DNA of 64,000 nt, from contig NZ_CP151587.1 of assembly GCF_038396845.1 (NCBI RefSeq), positions 1,276,001 through 1,340,000 on the forward strand. The letters run 5' to 3'. A program made the translations under genes and the position numbers. This DNA comes from Gymnodinialimonas sp. 57CJ19. GTDB lineage: Bacteria > Pseudomonadota > Alphaproteobacteria > Rhodobacterales > Rhodobacteraceae. Numbering within the stretch: the first letter of the stretch is position 1; every line of letters begins with the position of its first letter. The notes below the pieces were generated by a model. It saw only the letters and a program-made list of their open reading frames with translations, was not told the DNA's origin and did no database searches. Positions 25,752 through 34,228 of the stretch are shown here, in pieces.

Positions 25752-27023
25752 CTAGAGCAGCAGTTCCGCCAAGGTCAGCGCCATAACTTTGGCGCTGTCT
25801 TCCATGTCTTGCACGCCGACCCATTCATCGGGCTGATGCGCCAGATCAAGGATGCCGGGCCCGTAGGCAATGCAGTTCTTCAGCGTGCCGATCCGGTCGA
25901 TGTGTTTCTGGTCGTAGGTGCCGGGTGAGACGACAAATTCTGCCTGCGTTTCCAATACCTTCGAGATCGCAGCCTCGACCGTTTTAACAACCGGCGCGTC
26001 GCGGTCGGTCATGGTGGGGGACACGCTCCAGAGTTCGTTCAGCTCGTAGTGGAAATTGGGGCGAGACGCCTTGACCTTTTCCAGCACGGCGATGATCTCG
26101 GCGCGGACGTCGCCCTCGTTCTCCTCGATCAGGTAGCGGCGGTCGATGGTGATCTTGCATCGGTCCGGCACACAGGCGGCGGGCAGGCCGGTGTAATCAT
26201 CGTCCTGCACGGGCTCGCCGCCGTGAATCGCGTTGATGTTCATCGTCGATTGCTTTGCCCCTTCGGGGACCACGGGCATATCGGTGCGCTTGGTGGCCAG
26301 AAGCGGGAACAGGCTCGCCTCCATCTCTTCCAGCACGGCGCCCATGTGGCGCACGGCGCAATCGCCAAGAAACGGCATGGAGCCGTGGGCGATGCGACCG
26401 TGGGTTTCGATCTCGGCCCACCAGACGCCGCGGTGGCCCAAACAGATGCGATCCTTGTTGAGCGGCTCGGGGATGATGACGTGCTGCACCCGCTCGGGCG
26501 TGAAGTAGCCCTGCTCGGCCAGATAGGCGACGCCGCCGTAGCCGCCGGATTCTTCGTCCGCCGTGGCGCTGATCTCGATCGCGCCGTTGAACTCGGGGTG
26601 CGTGGCGATGAACGCTTCGGCCGCAATGACCGAGGCCGCAAGCCCGCCTTTCATGTCACACGCACCGCGCCCATAGATCTTGCCGTCTTCCAGTTCTCCG
26701 CCAAAGGGGTCCTTGGTCCAGCCATGGCCCACCGCAACCACATCGTGGTGGCTGTTGAAATGGACACAATCGCCCGGCCCCTTGCGCAGGGTCGCGACCA
26801 TGTTCCAGCGCGGATAGGTGTCACTGTCGGCGACGGCACCATGGGCGCGGATCAATTCCACCGTGAAGCCTTGGGCACGCAGACGATCCCCGAGATATTC
26901 GCAGATATCAAGGTATTGCAGCCCCGGCGGGTTGAGGGTGGGGATACGGATAAGGTCTTGGGTCAGCGCAATAAGCGCGTCCCGACGGGCCGCAACGGCG
27001 GCAAGAAGAGCGGTGTCTGACAT
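25752..27023 (-). CDS. M20 family deacylase (ArgE/DapE-like)
   Basis: The 423-residue metallohydrolase has the M20 signatures: first metal His in CVHFNSHHDVVAVG, YGRGACDMKGG with the bridging Asp, and the catalytic Glu in TADEESGGYGG. A dimerisation insert follows in the middle. It would remove an acyl group from an amino acid or small peptide; the annotation of such proteins as acetylornithine deacetylase is often wrong, so no symbol is given. The start at 27023 removes a 15-residue extension that is not conserved-looking. Confidence 0.87.
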   Translation of the reverse strand: MSDTALLAAVAARRDALIALTQDLIRIPTLNPPGLQYLDICEYLGDRLRAQGFTVELIRAHGAVADSDTYPRWNMVATLRKGPGDCVHFNSHHDVVAVGHGWTKDPFGGELEDGKIYGRGACDMKGGLAASVIAAEAFIATHPEFNGAIEISATADEESGGYGGVAYLAEQGYFTPERVQHVIIPEPLNKDRICLGHRGVWWAEIETHGRIAHGSMPFLGDCAVRHMGAVLEEMEASLFPLLATKRTDMPVVPEGAKQSTMNINAIHGGEPVQDDDYTGLPAACVPDRCKITIDRRYLIEENEGDVRAEIIAVLEKVKASRPNFHYELNELWSVSPTMTDRDAPVVKTVEAAISKVLETQAEFVVSPGTYDQKHIDRIGTLKNCIAYGPGILDLAHQPDEWVGVQDMEDSAKVMALTLAELLL

Positions 27024-27123
27024 GGGGGCAGAGTGGCCCTGTCGCGAGGTGGCCGCAAGCCCTGCCAATTCGGTTTAACCTCGACTATATGTAGAAATGC
27101 GCAGCACGAAGGAGATGTGGGCA

Positions 27124-27384
27124 ATGTTAGGACTGGGACGCACGGCCATTGTGATGCTGGTGGCGCTAAGCGTCGTCTATATCTGCATGTTTTTCTACCT
27201 CCGCTCGGGCGCAAGGATGCGGTTGGAGGAAGATTGGGTCCATGAGGGGCGCCCCGGTGACCGAGAGGCATGGATTGATGAGCGTATCGCGGCAAAGGTG
27301 TCGCGCATAAGGGTCTGGCTGGTGGTCTGCGTCTATGTCATGCCAGTGATCGGGTTGGTCGCCTTTGTCTGGCTCAGCAACTGA
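27124..27384 (+). CDS. Small membrane protein of unknown function
   Basis: The 86-residue product has two membrane segments (about residues 5-24 and 60-82) flanking a charged loop (RMRLEEDWVHEGRPGDREAW). AAGGAG lies nine bases before the ATG at 27124. It is directly followed by the DUF1523 gene with a 7-base gap, so the two form an operon. I recognise no family. Confidence 0.72.
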   Translation: MLGLGRTAIVMLVALSVVYICMFFYLRSGARMRLEEDWVHEGRPGDREAWIDERIAAKVSRIRVWLVVCVYVMPVIGLVAFVWLSN

Positions 27385-27391
27385 AGGAAGA

Positions 27392-28006
27392 ATGAAGATG
27401 CGTTGGGCCCGGATTGTATTTTTGCTGATCGTTGTGTCGCTGCTGGGGGCGTTCGCCCACTACACGCTGCCCCAACGCGATATCGTGCGGATCGTGGATA
27501 CGCAGTTGCAGCTGACCGAGATTTCCGGCTGGAGCGCCTGGTTCTATGCGCAGTCCGATAGCGGGGCCGAGGGCACGTCGGTACAAAGGGATGTGAGGAT
27601 CATCAGCGCGGTGAGGGCGGATAATTCTCCGATAGATTACCGCAACGAGGACACGGGCCTGTTTGGGTGGCCGCCCTATTTCAAGATCGACAGTCAGGAT
27701 TTGCAGACCGAGGCCCAGGATTTGCGGTCCACCCGAGATACGCCGATCTGGGTGGCGATTACGCACTATGGCTGGCGGTCAAACATGCTGTCGAGCTACC
27801 CCAACGCGATTTCGATCCGAACTGTGGAGGGCCCCGATGTGAAGCTCTTCCCGTGGCTGAACATCGTGATTTTGGCGTTGCTGGCTGTGGTGTTGTTCAT
27901 GATCTGGCGGATCTGGGAGCGGTTTGAGGACCGTGTCCTTGTGCCGGCCCGAGATGGGACAGCGGTGCGATGGGCCAAGTTGAAGGACCGTCTTGCGGGG
28001 CGGTGA
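27392..28006 (+). CDS. DUF1523 family membrane protein
   Basis: The 204-residue product has an N-terminal membrane anchor (RIVFLLIVVSLLGAFAHYT), a periplasmic domain with the family segment YRNEDTGLFGWPPYFKIDS and QTEAQDL, and a second membrane helix near 155-175 followed by a cytosolic tail. DUF1523 is mainly found in Rhodobacterales and has no known function. It is co-transcribed with the 86-residue protein. Confidence 0.82.
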   Translation: MKMRWARIVFLLIVVSLLGAFAHYTLPQRDIVRIVDTQLQLTEISGWSAWFYAQSDSGAEGTSVQRDVRIISAVRADNSPIDYRNEDTGLFGWPPYFKIDSQDLQTEAQDLRSTRDTPIWVAITHYGWRSNMLSSYPNAISIRTVEGPDVKLFPWLNIVILALLAVVLFMIWRIWERFEDRVLVPARDGTAVRWAKLKDRLAGR

Positions 28007-28063
28007 GCTGGGTTTGAGAGCGTCTGGTTTACAGGCGCAACCGCGGGCCGAGGGTTTGGGATT

Positions 28064-28087
28064 GAGTTGTATTGGCCAAGATGAAGG
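28064..28087 (+). repeat. Dispersed intergenic repeat, copy 4
   Basis: This copy reads GAGTTGTATTGGCCAAGATG followed by AAGG, matching copies at 441, 8153 and 15295. It lies between the convergent DUF1523 and ALDH16 genes. Confidence 0.5.
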
Positions 28088-28123
28088 GGGGAGCGGCGTG
28101 CTTCCCCCTTACTTGTTGCGGGA

Positions 28124-30463
28124 TCATTCGCCGTAGGGAATCCAGATTGTTTTGGTTTCCGTGGCGGCCTCGAGAAAGGGGCGCAGGTTGGGGGAGGTCC
28201 AATCGGGGTTGCCGGAGTTATTGGTCCAGGTGCGTTTGAGGTTGCTGGCGGAAGCCGCTTGGAGGGCAACGGGATCGGTATGGGGGGAGAAGGCCCAGAG
28301 GCTGTCGATCTCCATATGGCTCGCGAGGGTGGGCGCGAGATCGGCGTGGGGGCCGGTCACGATATTCACCACGCCTGCGGGCACGTCTGATGTGTCGAGC
28401 ACCTGGTAGAGGTCTGTGACGACCAGAGGGGCGGCCTGAGACGGGGCCAGAACGATGCGGTTGCCCATCGCCAGAGCGCCTGCGAGGAGCGTCGTAGACG
28501 CGAGGAGGGGCGCGTCGTCGGGCGCGAGAGCGCCGATGATGCCGACCGGTTCTTTCATCGCAAGCGCCACGCCCCGAAGGGGCACGCCTTTGGCGGTGCC
28601 GTCGAATTTGTCGGCCCAAGCGGCGGCGGTGAAGAGCGTAGAGATCGCCTGGTCCACCTCGGTTGCCGCTTTGCCTTGGGGCGTGCCGAGGGAATCGGCG
28701 ATGCGGGTGGCGAATTCCTCGGACCGAGCCGAGAGGTTTTCGGCGAGGAAGTAGAGGATTTGCGCCCTCAGGTGACCAGAGCTTTTGCCCCATTTTGCGG
28801 CGCCACGGGCGGCCTCGACCGCGTTGCGGATATCTTTGCGGCTGCCACGGCCCGTGTGTCCCAGAAGCGTGCCTTTGCGCGAATAATGCGCCTGGCTATA
28901 GCCGCTATCGGGCCGCGCTTGCTTGCCGCCGATGTACATTTTCGCGGTCCGGTCGAGGTCTGCGACGGCGGGTGTTGCGGGCGCTTTGGGCGGGGTAAGC
29001 GCCTTGGCGGGCGTGGTTTTCGCGTCCGATTTCAGGTAGGCGCCCAGTCCTTCCCATCCGCCTTCGCGTCCAAAACCGCTTTCGCGCACGCCGCCGAAGG
29101 GGGCGGCTGCGTCGAACAGGTTCGTGGCGTTCACCCAGACTACGCCGGCCACCAGCTTGGGCGCGATATCGAGGGCGAGGTTCACGTTCTCGGTCCAAAG
29201 CGTCGCGGCCAGCCCGTAGCGGGTGTTGTTGGCGACTTCGAGGGCTTCAACCGGGGTGCGGAACGTGGTGGAGACCAGCACCGGCCCAAAGATTTCCTCC
29301 TGCATCAGCGGGGAGGCCGTGTGCAGCCCCGTGATCAGCGTCGGCGGGTAGAAGCAGCCCGTTTCGGGCGTGTCGATGGGGGCGTGGTGGATATCCCCGT
29401 CGGAGGCCGCGACCAAGCGCGTGATCGTGTCGTGCTGCACCGGGTCCACAATGGCGCCCACGTCGATGCATTTGTCCATCGGATCGCCCATGCGCAGCTT
29501 GGCCATACGCGCCTTCAGGCGTTTGTGGAAATCGTCGGCGATGTTTTCCTGCACCAACAGGCGCGATCCGGCGCAGCAGACCTGACCCTGGTTGAACCAG
29601 ATCGCATCCACCAAGCCTTCGATGGCGCTGTCGATATCGGCGTCGTCGAACACGATGTAGGGTGACTTTCCGCCCAACTCCAAGGTCAGATGCTTGCCGC
29701 TTCCCGCTGTCTGCTCCCGGATGCGACGGCCCACTTCCGTTGACCCGGTGAAGGCGATTTTATCGACGTCTGCCGCCACCAGGGCCGCGCCGGTTTCGCC
29801 ATCGCCGGTGATGATGTTTACCACGCCGGGCGGCACGCCGGCCTCCTGGCAGATCTCGGCGAAGACCATAGCGGAAAGCGAGGTATATTCCGCCGGTTTC
29901 AGCACCACGGTGTTGCCAGCCGCCAGGGCGGGCGCGATCTTCCAGGCCAGCATCAACAGGGGGAAGTTCCATGGGATAATCTGGCCGCAGACCCCAAGGG
30001 CGCTGTGATCGGGCATTTCGGTCGGCAACAGTTGGGCCAGGCCCGCGTGGTAGTAGAAATGTCGTGTGGCCAAAGGCACGTCGATGTCGCGGCTTTCGCG
30101 GATCGGCTTGCCGTTGTCGAGGGTCTCCATCGTGGCCAACAGGCGGGAATGCTTCTGCATCAACCGCGCAATGGCATAGAGCACACGCGCCCGTTTCCCG
30201 GCATCCTTGGCCCAAGCGGGTTGCGCCTTGCGGGCGGCTTTGACGGCTTGTGCCACCTCGTCTGCAGTGCCCTTGGTCACGCCCGCCAACTTCTGCCCCG
30301 TAGCCGGGTTGTTGGAGGCGAAATCATCGCGCAACGGCCCCCATGTGCCGTTGATGAAATGGCCCGCGATGCCGCCTCGGGCCTCTAGCCAGGCAAGCGC
30401 TTCGGCGCTGCTCTCGGGGGCGGGGCCGTAGTCCATGGTCTCGAAAATAGTGGCGGTGGTCAT
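28124..30463 (-). CDS. ALDH16-type double aldehyde dehydrogenase
   Basis: The 779-residue protein has a full N-terminal ALDH domain (about 1-490) with the Glu in LELGGKSPYIVFDD, the catalytic Cys in NQGQVCCAGSR and EIFGPV, and a second, truncated ALDH domain (about 505-779) that keeps the NAD-binding-like fold but has no catalytic Cys. That layout is ALDH16, known from bacteria such as Loktanella, where the second domain is structural. It is last in an operon behind deoC, so the acetaldehyde released from deoxyribose phosphate is a likely substrate. Confidence 0.88.
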   Translation of the reverse strand: MTTATIFETMDYGPAPESSAEALAWLEARGGIAGHFINGTWGPLRDDFASNNPATGQKLAGVTKGTADEVAQAVKAARKAQPAWAKDAGKRARVLYAIARLMQKHSRLLATMETLDNGKPIRESRDIDVPLATRHFYYHAGLAQLLPTEMPDHSALGVCGQIIPWNFPLLMLAWKIAPALAAGNTVVLKPAEYTSLSAMVFAEICQEAGVPPGVVNIITGDGETGAALVAADVDKIAFTGSTEVGRRIREQTAGSGKHLTLELGGKSPYIVFDDADIDSAIEGLVDAIWFNQGQVCCAGSRLLVQENIADDFHKRLKARMAKLRMGDPMDKCIDVGAIVDPVQHDTITRLVAASDGDIHHAPIDTPETGCFYPPTLITGLHTASPLMQEEIFGPVLVSTTFRTPVEALEVANNTRYGLAATLWTENVNLALDIAPKLVAGVVWVNATNLFDAAAPFGGVRESGFGREGGWEGLGAYLKSDAKTTPAKALTPPKAPATPAVADLDRTAKMYIGGKQARPDSGYSQAHYSRKGTLLGHTGRGSRKDIRNAVEAARGAAKWGKSSGHLRAQILYFLAENLSARSEEFATRIADSLGTPQGKAATEVDQAISTLFTAAAWADKFDGTAKGVPLRGVALAMKEPVGIIGALAPDDAPLLASTTLLAGALAMGNRIVLAPSQAAPLVVTDLYQVLDTSDVPAGVVNIVTGPHADLAPTLASHMEIDSLWAFSPHTDPVALQAASASNLKRTWTNNSGNPDWTSPNLRPFLEAATETKTIWIPYGE

Positions 30464-30466
30464 GGG

Positions 30467-30748
30467 TTATCCCCCAAGGAAAATGTAGGCCGCGATGGAG
30501 GCCGCACTGGCGGCACAAGCGGCGATGATGGTGGGCCTTGCGCGATCCGAAGCAGCGGCAAGCGGGCGCAGCTCCGCAGGCATATCGGTGCGTTTCGCTT
30601 TGTTGCGATAGTTCTGCTGGAAATCTCGGGCCTGTTCGAGCGTCAGCTTGCCCGCTTCCTCGCGCAAGGGGCGACTCACGCGCAGCGCCAGCCAGAACGA
30701 AAGACCGACGAGAAGAACCAGCAAGATAAGGTTAAGGTCTAGGGGCAA
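30467..30748 (-). CDS. Small membrane protein in the deoC operon
   Basis: The 93-residue product has an N-terminal membrane helix (LNLILLVLLVGLSFWLALRV), a basic middle and a C-terminal hydrophobic segment (IIAACAASAASIAAYIFLGG). No family is recognised. It lies three bases before the ALDH16 gene and 18 bases after the 107-residue gene, so it is part of the deoC operon. Confidence 0.7.
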   Translation of the reverse strand: MPLDLNLILLVLLVGLSFWLALRVSRPLREEAGKLTLEQARDFQQNYRNKAKRTDMPAELRPLAAASDRARPTIIAACAASAASIAAYIFLGG

Positions 30749-30766
30749 AGGAGGCGCTCTCAGCTT

Positions 30767-31090
30767 TCAAACGTTTATCTGGCTGGCCAGCCAAAGGGTC
30801 TCGAACTCAAGGATATCGGCGGCGATCTCGGTCCACGCATCGTCATTGGGGCGATACATCCAGACGCCGGGCTGACCTTTGCGCAACGCGAATTCAGTGC
30901 CGTCCGCACCGGCGCTGCCGATCATCAACGCGGCGCCCGCATCCAAGAGGTGGCGGTCAACCGGCTGATAAAGGTACGGCGTATGGGACGCGTCGATGCG
31001 CCCGTCCTTGTGGCTGTCCTGCAATGGGGCGGCCAAGGGTAGGAAGGCAGTCAAATCCGGCGGATCGGCCTGAGGCACAAAAAGACTCAT
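30767..31090 (-). CDS. Hypothetical protein in the deoC operon
   Basis: The 107-residue soluble protein has no signal peptide or recognised domain. Its ATG overlaps the deoC stop by one codon register (ATGA), so it is translated with deoC. The segment FALRKGQPGVWMYRPNDDAW is the most distinctive part. A role tied to deoxynucleoside use is inferred only from position. Confidence 0.7.
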   Translation of the reverse strand: MSLFVPQADPPDLTAFLPLAAPLQDSHKDGRIDASHTPYLYQPVDRHLLDAGAALMIGSAGADGTEFALRKGQPGVWMYRPNDDAWTEIAADILEFETLWLASQINV

Positions 31091-32094
31091 CAGCCGATTC
31101 CGTGCCTGTAGCCCGCCGAATAAGCGCCCGTGACGTGGTGTTCCAACTGCCGCTCAATGTCCCCCAGAAGCGAGGAGGCGCCAAAGCGGAACAGGTCGGG
31201 CTGCAACCAACGGTCGCCCAATTCCTCTTTCATTAGCGATAGATACACCAACGAGTCCTTCGCCTTGCTGATCCCGCCTGCGGGCTTGTAGCCCACCTTG
31301 AAACCGGTGCGGGCCTCATACTCTCGGATCGCCCGGATCATGGTTAACGAAACCGGCAGGGTCGCATTGACGCTTTCCTTGCCGGTGGACGTCTTGATGA
31401 AATCTGCGCCGGCCATCATGCAGATCAAGCTTGCGCGGGCGACGTTGCGTAGGGTCCCCAATTCTCCGGTGGCAAGGATGGCCTTCACGTGGGCCTCCCC
31501 GCACGCGGCGCGGAACGCTTTCATCTCATCGTAAAGCGCCTGCCAATTCCCGGTCAAAACGTGGCGCCGCGATATGACGATGTCGATCTCCTTGGCGCCT
31601 GCCTTCACGCTTTCCTCAATCTCCGCCACGCGCAGATGAAACGGCGACAGACCCGCCGGAAAACCCGTGGATACGGCGGCAACCGGGATGCCGGTGCCCT
31701 CCAGCGCCTCGACGGCGACCTCTATCATATCGTGGTAAACACAAACCGCGCCCGTCGTGATCGCAGGCAGCCCCAACGCATCCAGAATATCGGCCCTCAC
31801 CGGCTGCCGCGCCTTGGCACACAACCGCCGCACGCGGCCTGCCGTGTCGTCGCCCGACAGGGTTGTCAGATCAATCAGCGTCACCGCCTTGGCCAGCCAT
31901 GCCGCTTGATAGGCCTTCTTGACCGACCGCCGCCCGGGCAAGGTTGCCGCGCGCCGTTCAATGGCCGAGGTATTGGCCTGCACGCGCGCGACCCAATCCA
32001 TATCCAATTCCATCCCCTCATTGCGGGGAAGATGCACCTGAGGCAGCTGGTCGCGCTGCGCGGTGGCAGCTTCAATCGTGGTGGTTTGAGTCAT
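31090..32094 (-). CDS. deoC: Deoxyribose-phosphate aldolase
   Basis: DeoC splits 2-deoxyribose 5-phosphate into acetaldehyde and glyceraldehyde 3-phosphate. The 334-residue protein is of the long DeoC class. It has EIDIVISRRHVLTGNWQAL, the Lys region VKAILATGELGT and the Schiff-base Lys in FIKTSTGKESVNAT, with VGYKPAGGISKAKDS for the second Lys. The start may be 32094 or the ATG two codons earlier at 32100. It leads an operon ending in ALDH16, which can oxidise the acetaldehyde to acetate. Confidence 0.92.
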   Translation of the reverse strand: MTQTTTIEAATAQRDQLPQVHLPRNEGMELDMDWVARVQANTSAIERRAATLPGRRSVKKAYQAAWLAKAVTLIDLTTLSGDDTAGRVRRLCAKARQPVRADILDALGLPAITTGAVCVYHDMIEVAVEALEGTGIPVAAVSTGFPAGLSPFHLRVAEIEESVKAGAKEIDIVISRRHVLTGNWQALYDEMKAFRAACGEAHVKAILATGELGTLRNVARASLICMMAGADFIKTSTGKESVNATLPVSLTMIRAIREYEARTGFKVGYKPAGGISKAKDSLVYLSLMKEELGDRWLQPDLFRFGASSLLGDIERQLEHHVTGAYSAGYRHGIG

Positions 32095-32338
32095 GGGCAT
32101 CCAGGGATTCCGAGTGTTTCCTGACCGTCCCACGGGTCGCGCAAAAAGGCAAGGTTGACCAAACGGTCAAAAATCTGCCCGGCACCCCGTCCCCGCTTGC
32201 CTCACGCCCCGCCCTTTCCCCCGACCCACGCCCGCCCTGCTTCACCTTTTCATAAATATCGAAAACCCGGTTTCCACCGTCGGGACGTGACAGAGGCCCG
32301 CAAGCGCGGTAACAGGCGCCAAACCCGGAGGAAGCCCC

Positions 32339-33040
32339 ATGCCACTTGCCAAGCCGTTTGATCGTTCCATCAAGATCGCACCGTCGATCCTCGCCGCTGA
32401 TTTTGCCAATTTCGGAGCCGAAGTGCAGGCCGTGGAGGCCCAGGGCGCGGACTGGATTCATATTGACGTGATGGATGGCCACTTCGTTCCCAACCTCACC
32501 TTCGGCCCGCCGATGGTGAAAGCCCTGCGCAAGCATGTGACCACGGTGATGGATGTGCATCTGATGATCTCTCCGGTGGATGCCTATATCGACGCCTACG
32601 CCGATGCGGGCGCCGATATCCTGACCGCCCATGTGGAGGCAGGCCCCCACATTCATCGCACCCTGCAAGCCATTCGCGGCGCGGGGATGAAGGCGGGCGT
32701 GGCCCTGAACCCCGGCACCCCGGCCAGCTCGGTCGCCCATGTGCTCGACCTGTGCGATCTGATCTGCGTGATGACCGTGAACCCCGGCTTCGGTGGGCAA
32801 TCCTTCATCGACATGGCGGACAAGATCGCCGAGTTGCGCCGGATGATCGGCGACCGCGAGGTGCATATCGAGATCGACGGTGGCGTTGACGTGAACACCG
32901 CCCCCCTCGTGGCGGCCGCGGGCGCAGACGCTCTGGTCGCAGGCTCCGCCGTGTTCCGTGGCGGCTCGGTGGAAAACCCCGCCCCCTACGGAGACAATAT
33001 CCGCGCCATCCGTGCGGCAGCCGAGGCTTCGGCGGCCTAA
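32339..33040 (+). CDS. rpe: Ribulose-phosphate 3-epimerase
   Basis: Rpe interconverts ribulose 5-phosphate and xylulose 5-phosphate. The 233-residue TIM barrel has [15 protein letters not shown], the metal-binding [17 protein letters not shown] and [15 protein letters not shown] and EIDGGV, with an intact active site. GGAGGAAGC precedes the ATG. It is divergent from deoC across 244 bases that hold no gene. Confidence 0.96.
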   Translation: MPLAKPFDRSIKIAPSILAADFANFGAEVQAVEAQGADWIHIDVMDGHFVPNLTFGPPMVKALRKHVTTVMDVHLMISPVDAYIDAYADAGADILTAHVEAGPHIHRTLQAIRGAGMKAGVALNPGTPASSVAHVLDLCDLICVMTVNPGFGGQSFIDMADKIAELRRMIGDREVHIEIDGGVDVNTAPLVAAAGADALVAGSAVFRGGSVENPAPYGDNIRAIRAAAEASAA

Positions 33041-33056
33041 GTCCTAGCCACAGGAC

Positions 33057-33689
33057 TTACCGCGCGGCCTTTGCCCGTTCGCGGGCATCGAATTGCTCCC
33101 ACAGGTGCATCCGCCCCTTTTGCCGCGCGTCCGCAAGCCAGAGCTTCTTGCGGGCGTCGGGGGTTTCCAAAGCCCGATAGATGCCGCCGGAAAACTTCGG
33201 CCAATCCAGCGCAAGACCCTGCTTCACCAGTTCTGCCGACAAATCCCGCCCGTCACTCAGGGTGCATTTGGCGACGACACGGCCATATGCGTCCGTAGCC
33301 GTGATCTCGGCTGTAACGACCTGATTTTTGCACAATTCAAACATCGCCCATTTGGCGCGTTTGCCGAAAGGGTGGTTCATTTCCGGCGCGTCGATGCCAA
33401 AGAGCCGGATCTGCTTTTTCTGGATTTTTATCGTGTCGCCATCCACGACATAGGCCCTGCCGGAAACGCACTGACCCCGGGGCGTTGGCTGGGAGGTTTC
33501 AGCAGAATAGGGCGCGGGCGGCGGGGCTGAGACCCGCCGTTGCGGCGTTGGTTTATAGGCCGGGCGATCTCTTGGCCGGTCGAGATCAATGGTATGCTGA
33601 TTTGGGGGTGGGGGATTTCCACGACGAAAGAGGTTCACCACTAAAACGATGATGAAGCCCAACGCCACAAATAAAAATAACGTTTCCAT
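33057..33689 (-). CDS. Membrane-anchored SNase-like nuclease
   Basis: The 210-residue protein has an N-terminal membrane helix (LFLFVALGFIIVLVVNLF), a Pro-rich linker to about residue 72 and a thermonuclease (SNase) domain. In that domain YVVDGDTIKIQ and IRLFGIDAPE give the calcium and active-site Asp/Arg residues, with YGRVVAKC and LVKQGLALDW further on. The enzyme would cut nucleic acids at the cell surface or in the periplasm. It converges on rpe with a 16-base gap. Confidence 0.85.
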   Translation of the reverse strand: METLFLFVALGFIIVLVVNLFRRGNPPPPNQHTIDLDRPRDRPAYKPTPQRRVSAPPPAPYSAETSQPTPRGQCVSGRAYVVDGDTIKIQKKQIRLFGIDAPEMNHPFGKRAKWAMFELCKNQVVTAEITATDAYGRVVAKCTLSDGRDLSAELVKQGLALDWPKFSGGIYRALETPDARKKLWLADARQKGRMHLWEQFDARERAKAAR

Positions 33690-34228
33690 GCTCTTACCTA
33701 GTCGTTTACCTTAAGGCATAGAGCTTAAAGTTGACGCTAACGTCAAGAGTGGCGGCGCCGCCGAAGGGCGGAGCGGTGGGTGAACCGGGGTGGTTAGGCC
33801 CGGTTGCCAAGGGGGTTCTGCCCCCCATGCGAGTGCTCTGAAGTGGCCGCCTATCCTGCACCCGTTTTCCCACAATCCCGTGCCTTTCGGCGTCTTGAGG
33901 GCGTGGGCGTCAGGGTGGTCTGAGGAAAGGCGCAAACCGTCCGTGAGTGATGCATCGGAGAAGTTTGTCCTCTGGCTGGGTTAAAAAGTGATTAACGCAA
34001 TCCGCAGAAATTTGTCGGCGGGTTTCTCATCCCGCCGCCCTCTCCATTTCCTTGTCGGGGCACCGCGCCGGTTTCACTCGTAATTGCAGAAATCTGCCAT
34101 GGCCGGCGCACCGCCCGTTGTGGGCGACGCAGCCCGCCTTGGGGAAACGCCCCGGCCTCGCCATGACAGCGGACCAACTGCTGCAAGAGGGCAGGTGTCC
34201 CGCGCTGTCTCAGCGCCAAGCGCGAGGC
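33690..34228. other. 539-base region without a supportable gene
   Basis: No frame here has both a ribosome site and protein-like composition. The region holds a GGGGGTTCTGCCCCC hairpin at about 33809-33824 and an inverted repeat at 34017-34036 (GGCGGG/CCCGCC) that could end the hut operon transcript from the right. Its left end is the upstream region of the nuclease gene. Confidence 0.55.
34017..34036 (-). terminator. Possible terminator downstream of the hut operon
   Basis: GGCGGG and CCCGCC pair around an 8-base loop; on the minus strand the stem is followed by GACAAATTTC. It lies about 190 bases after the Rieske oxygenase stop. Confidence 0.3.

Noticed and set aside
33992..34219. 75-codon minus-strand frame in the gap downstream of the Rieske oxygenase gene
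   Set aside because: It has no ribosome site, no hydrophobic or domain pattern, and Arg/Gln-rich composition.
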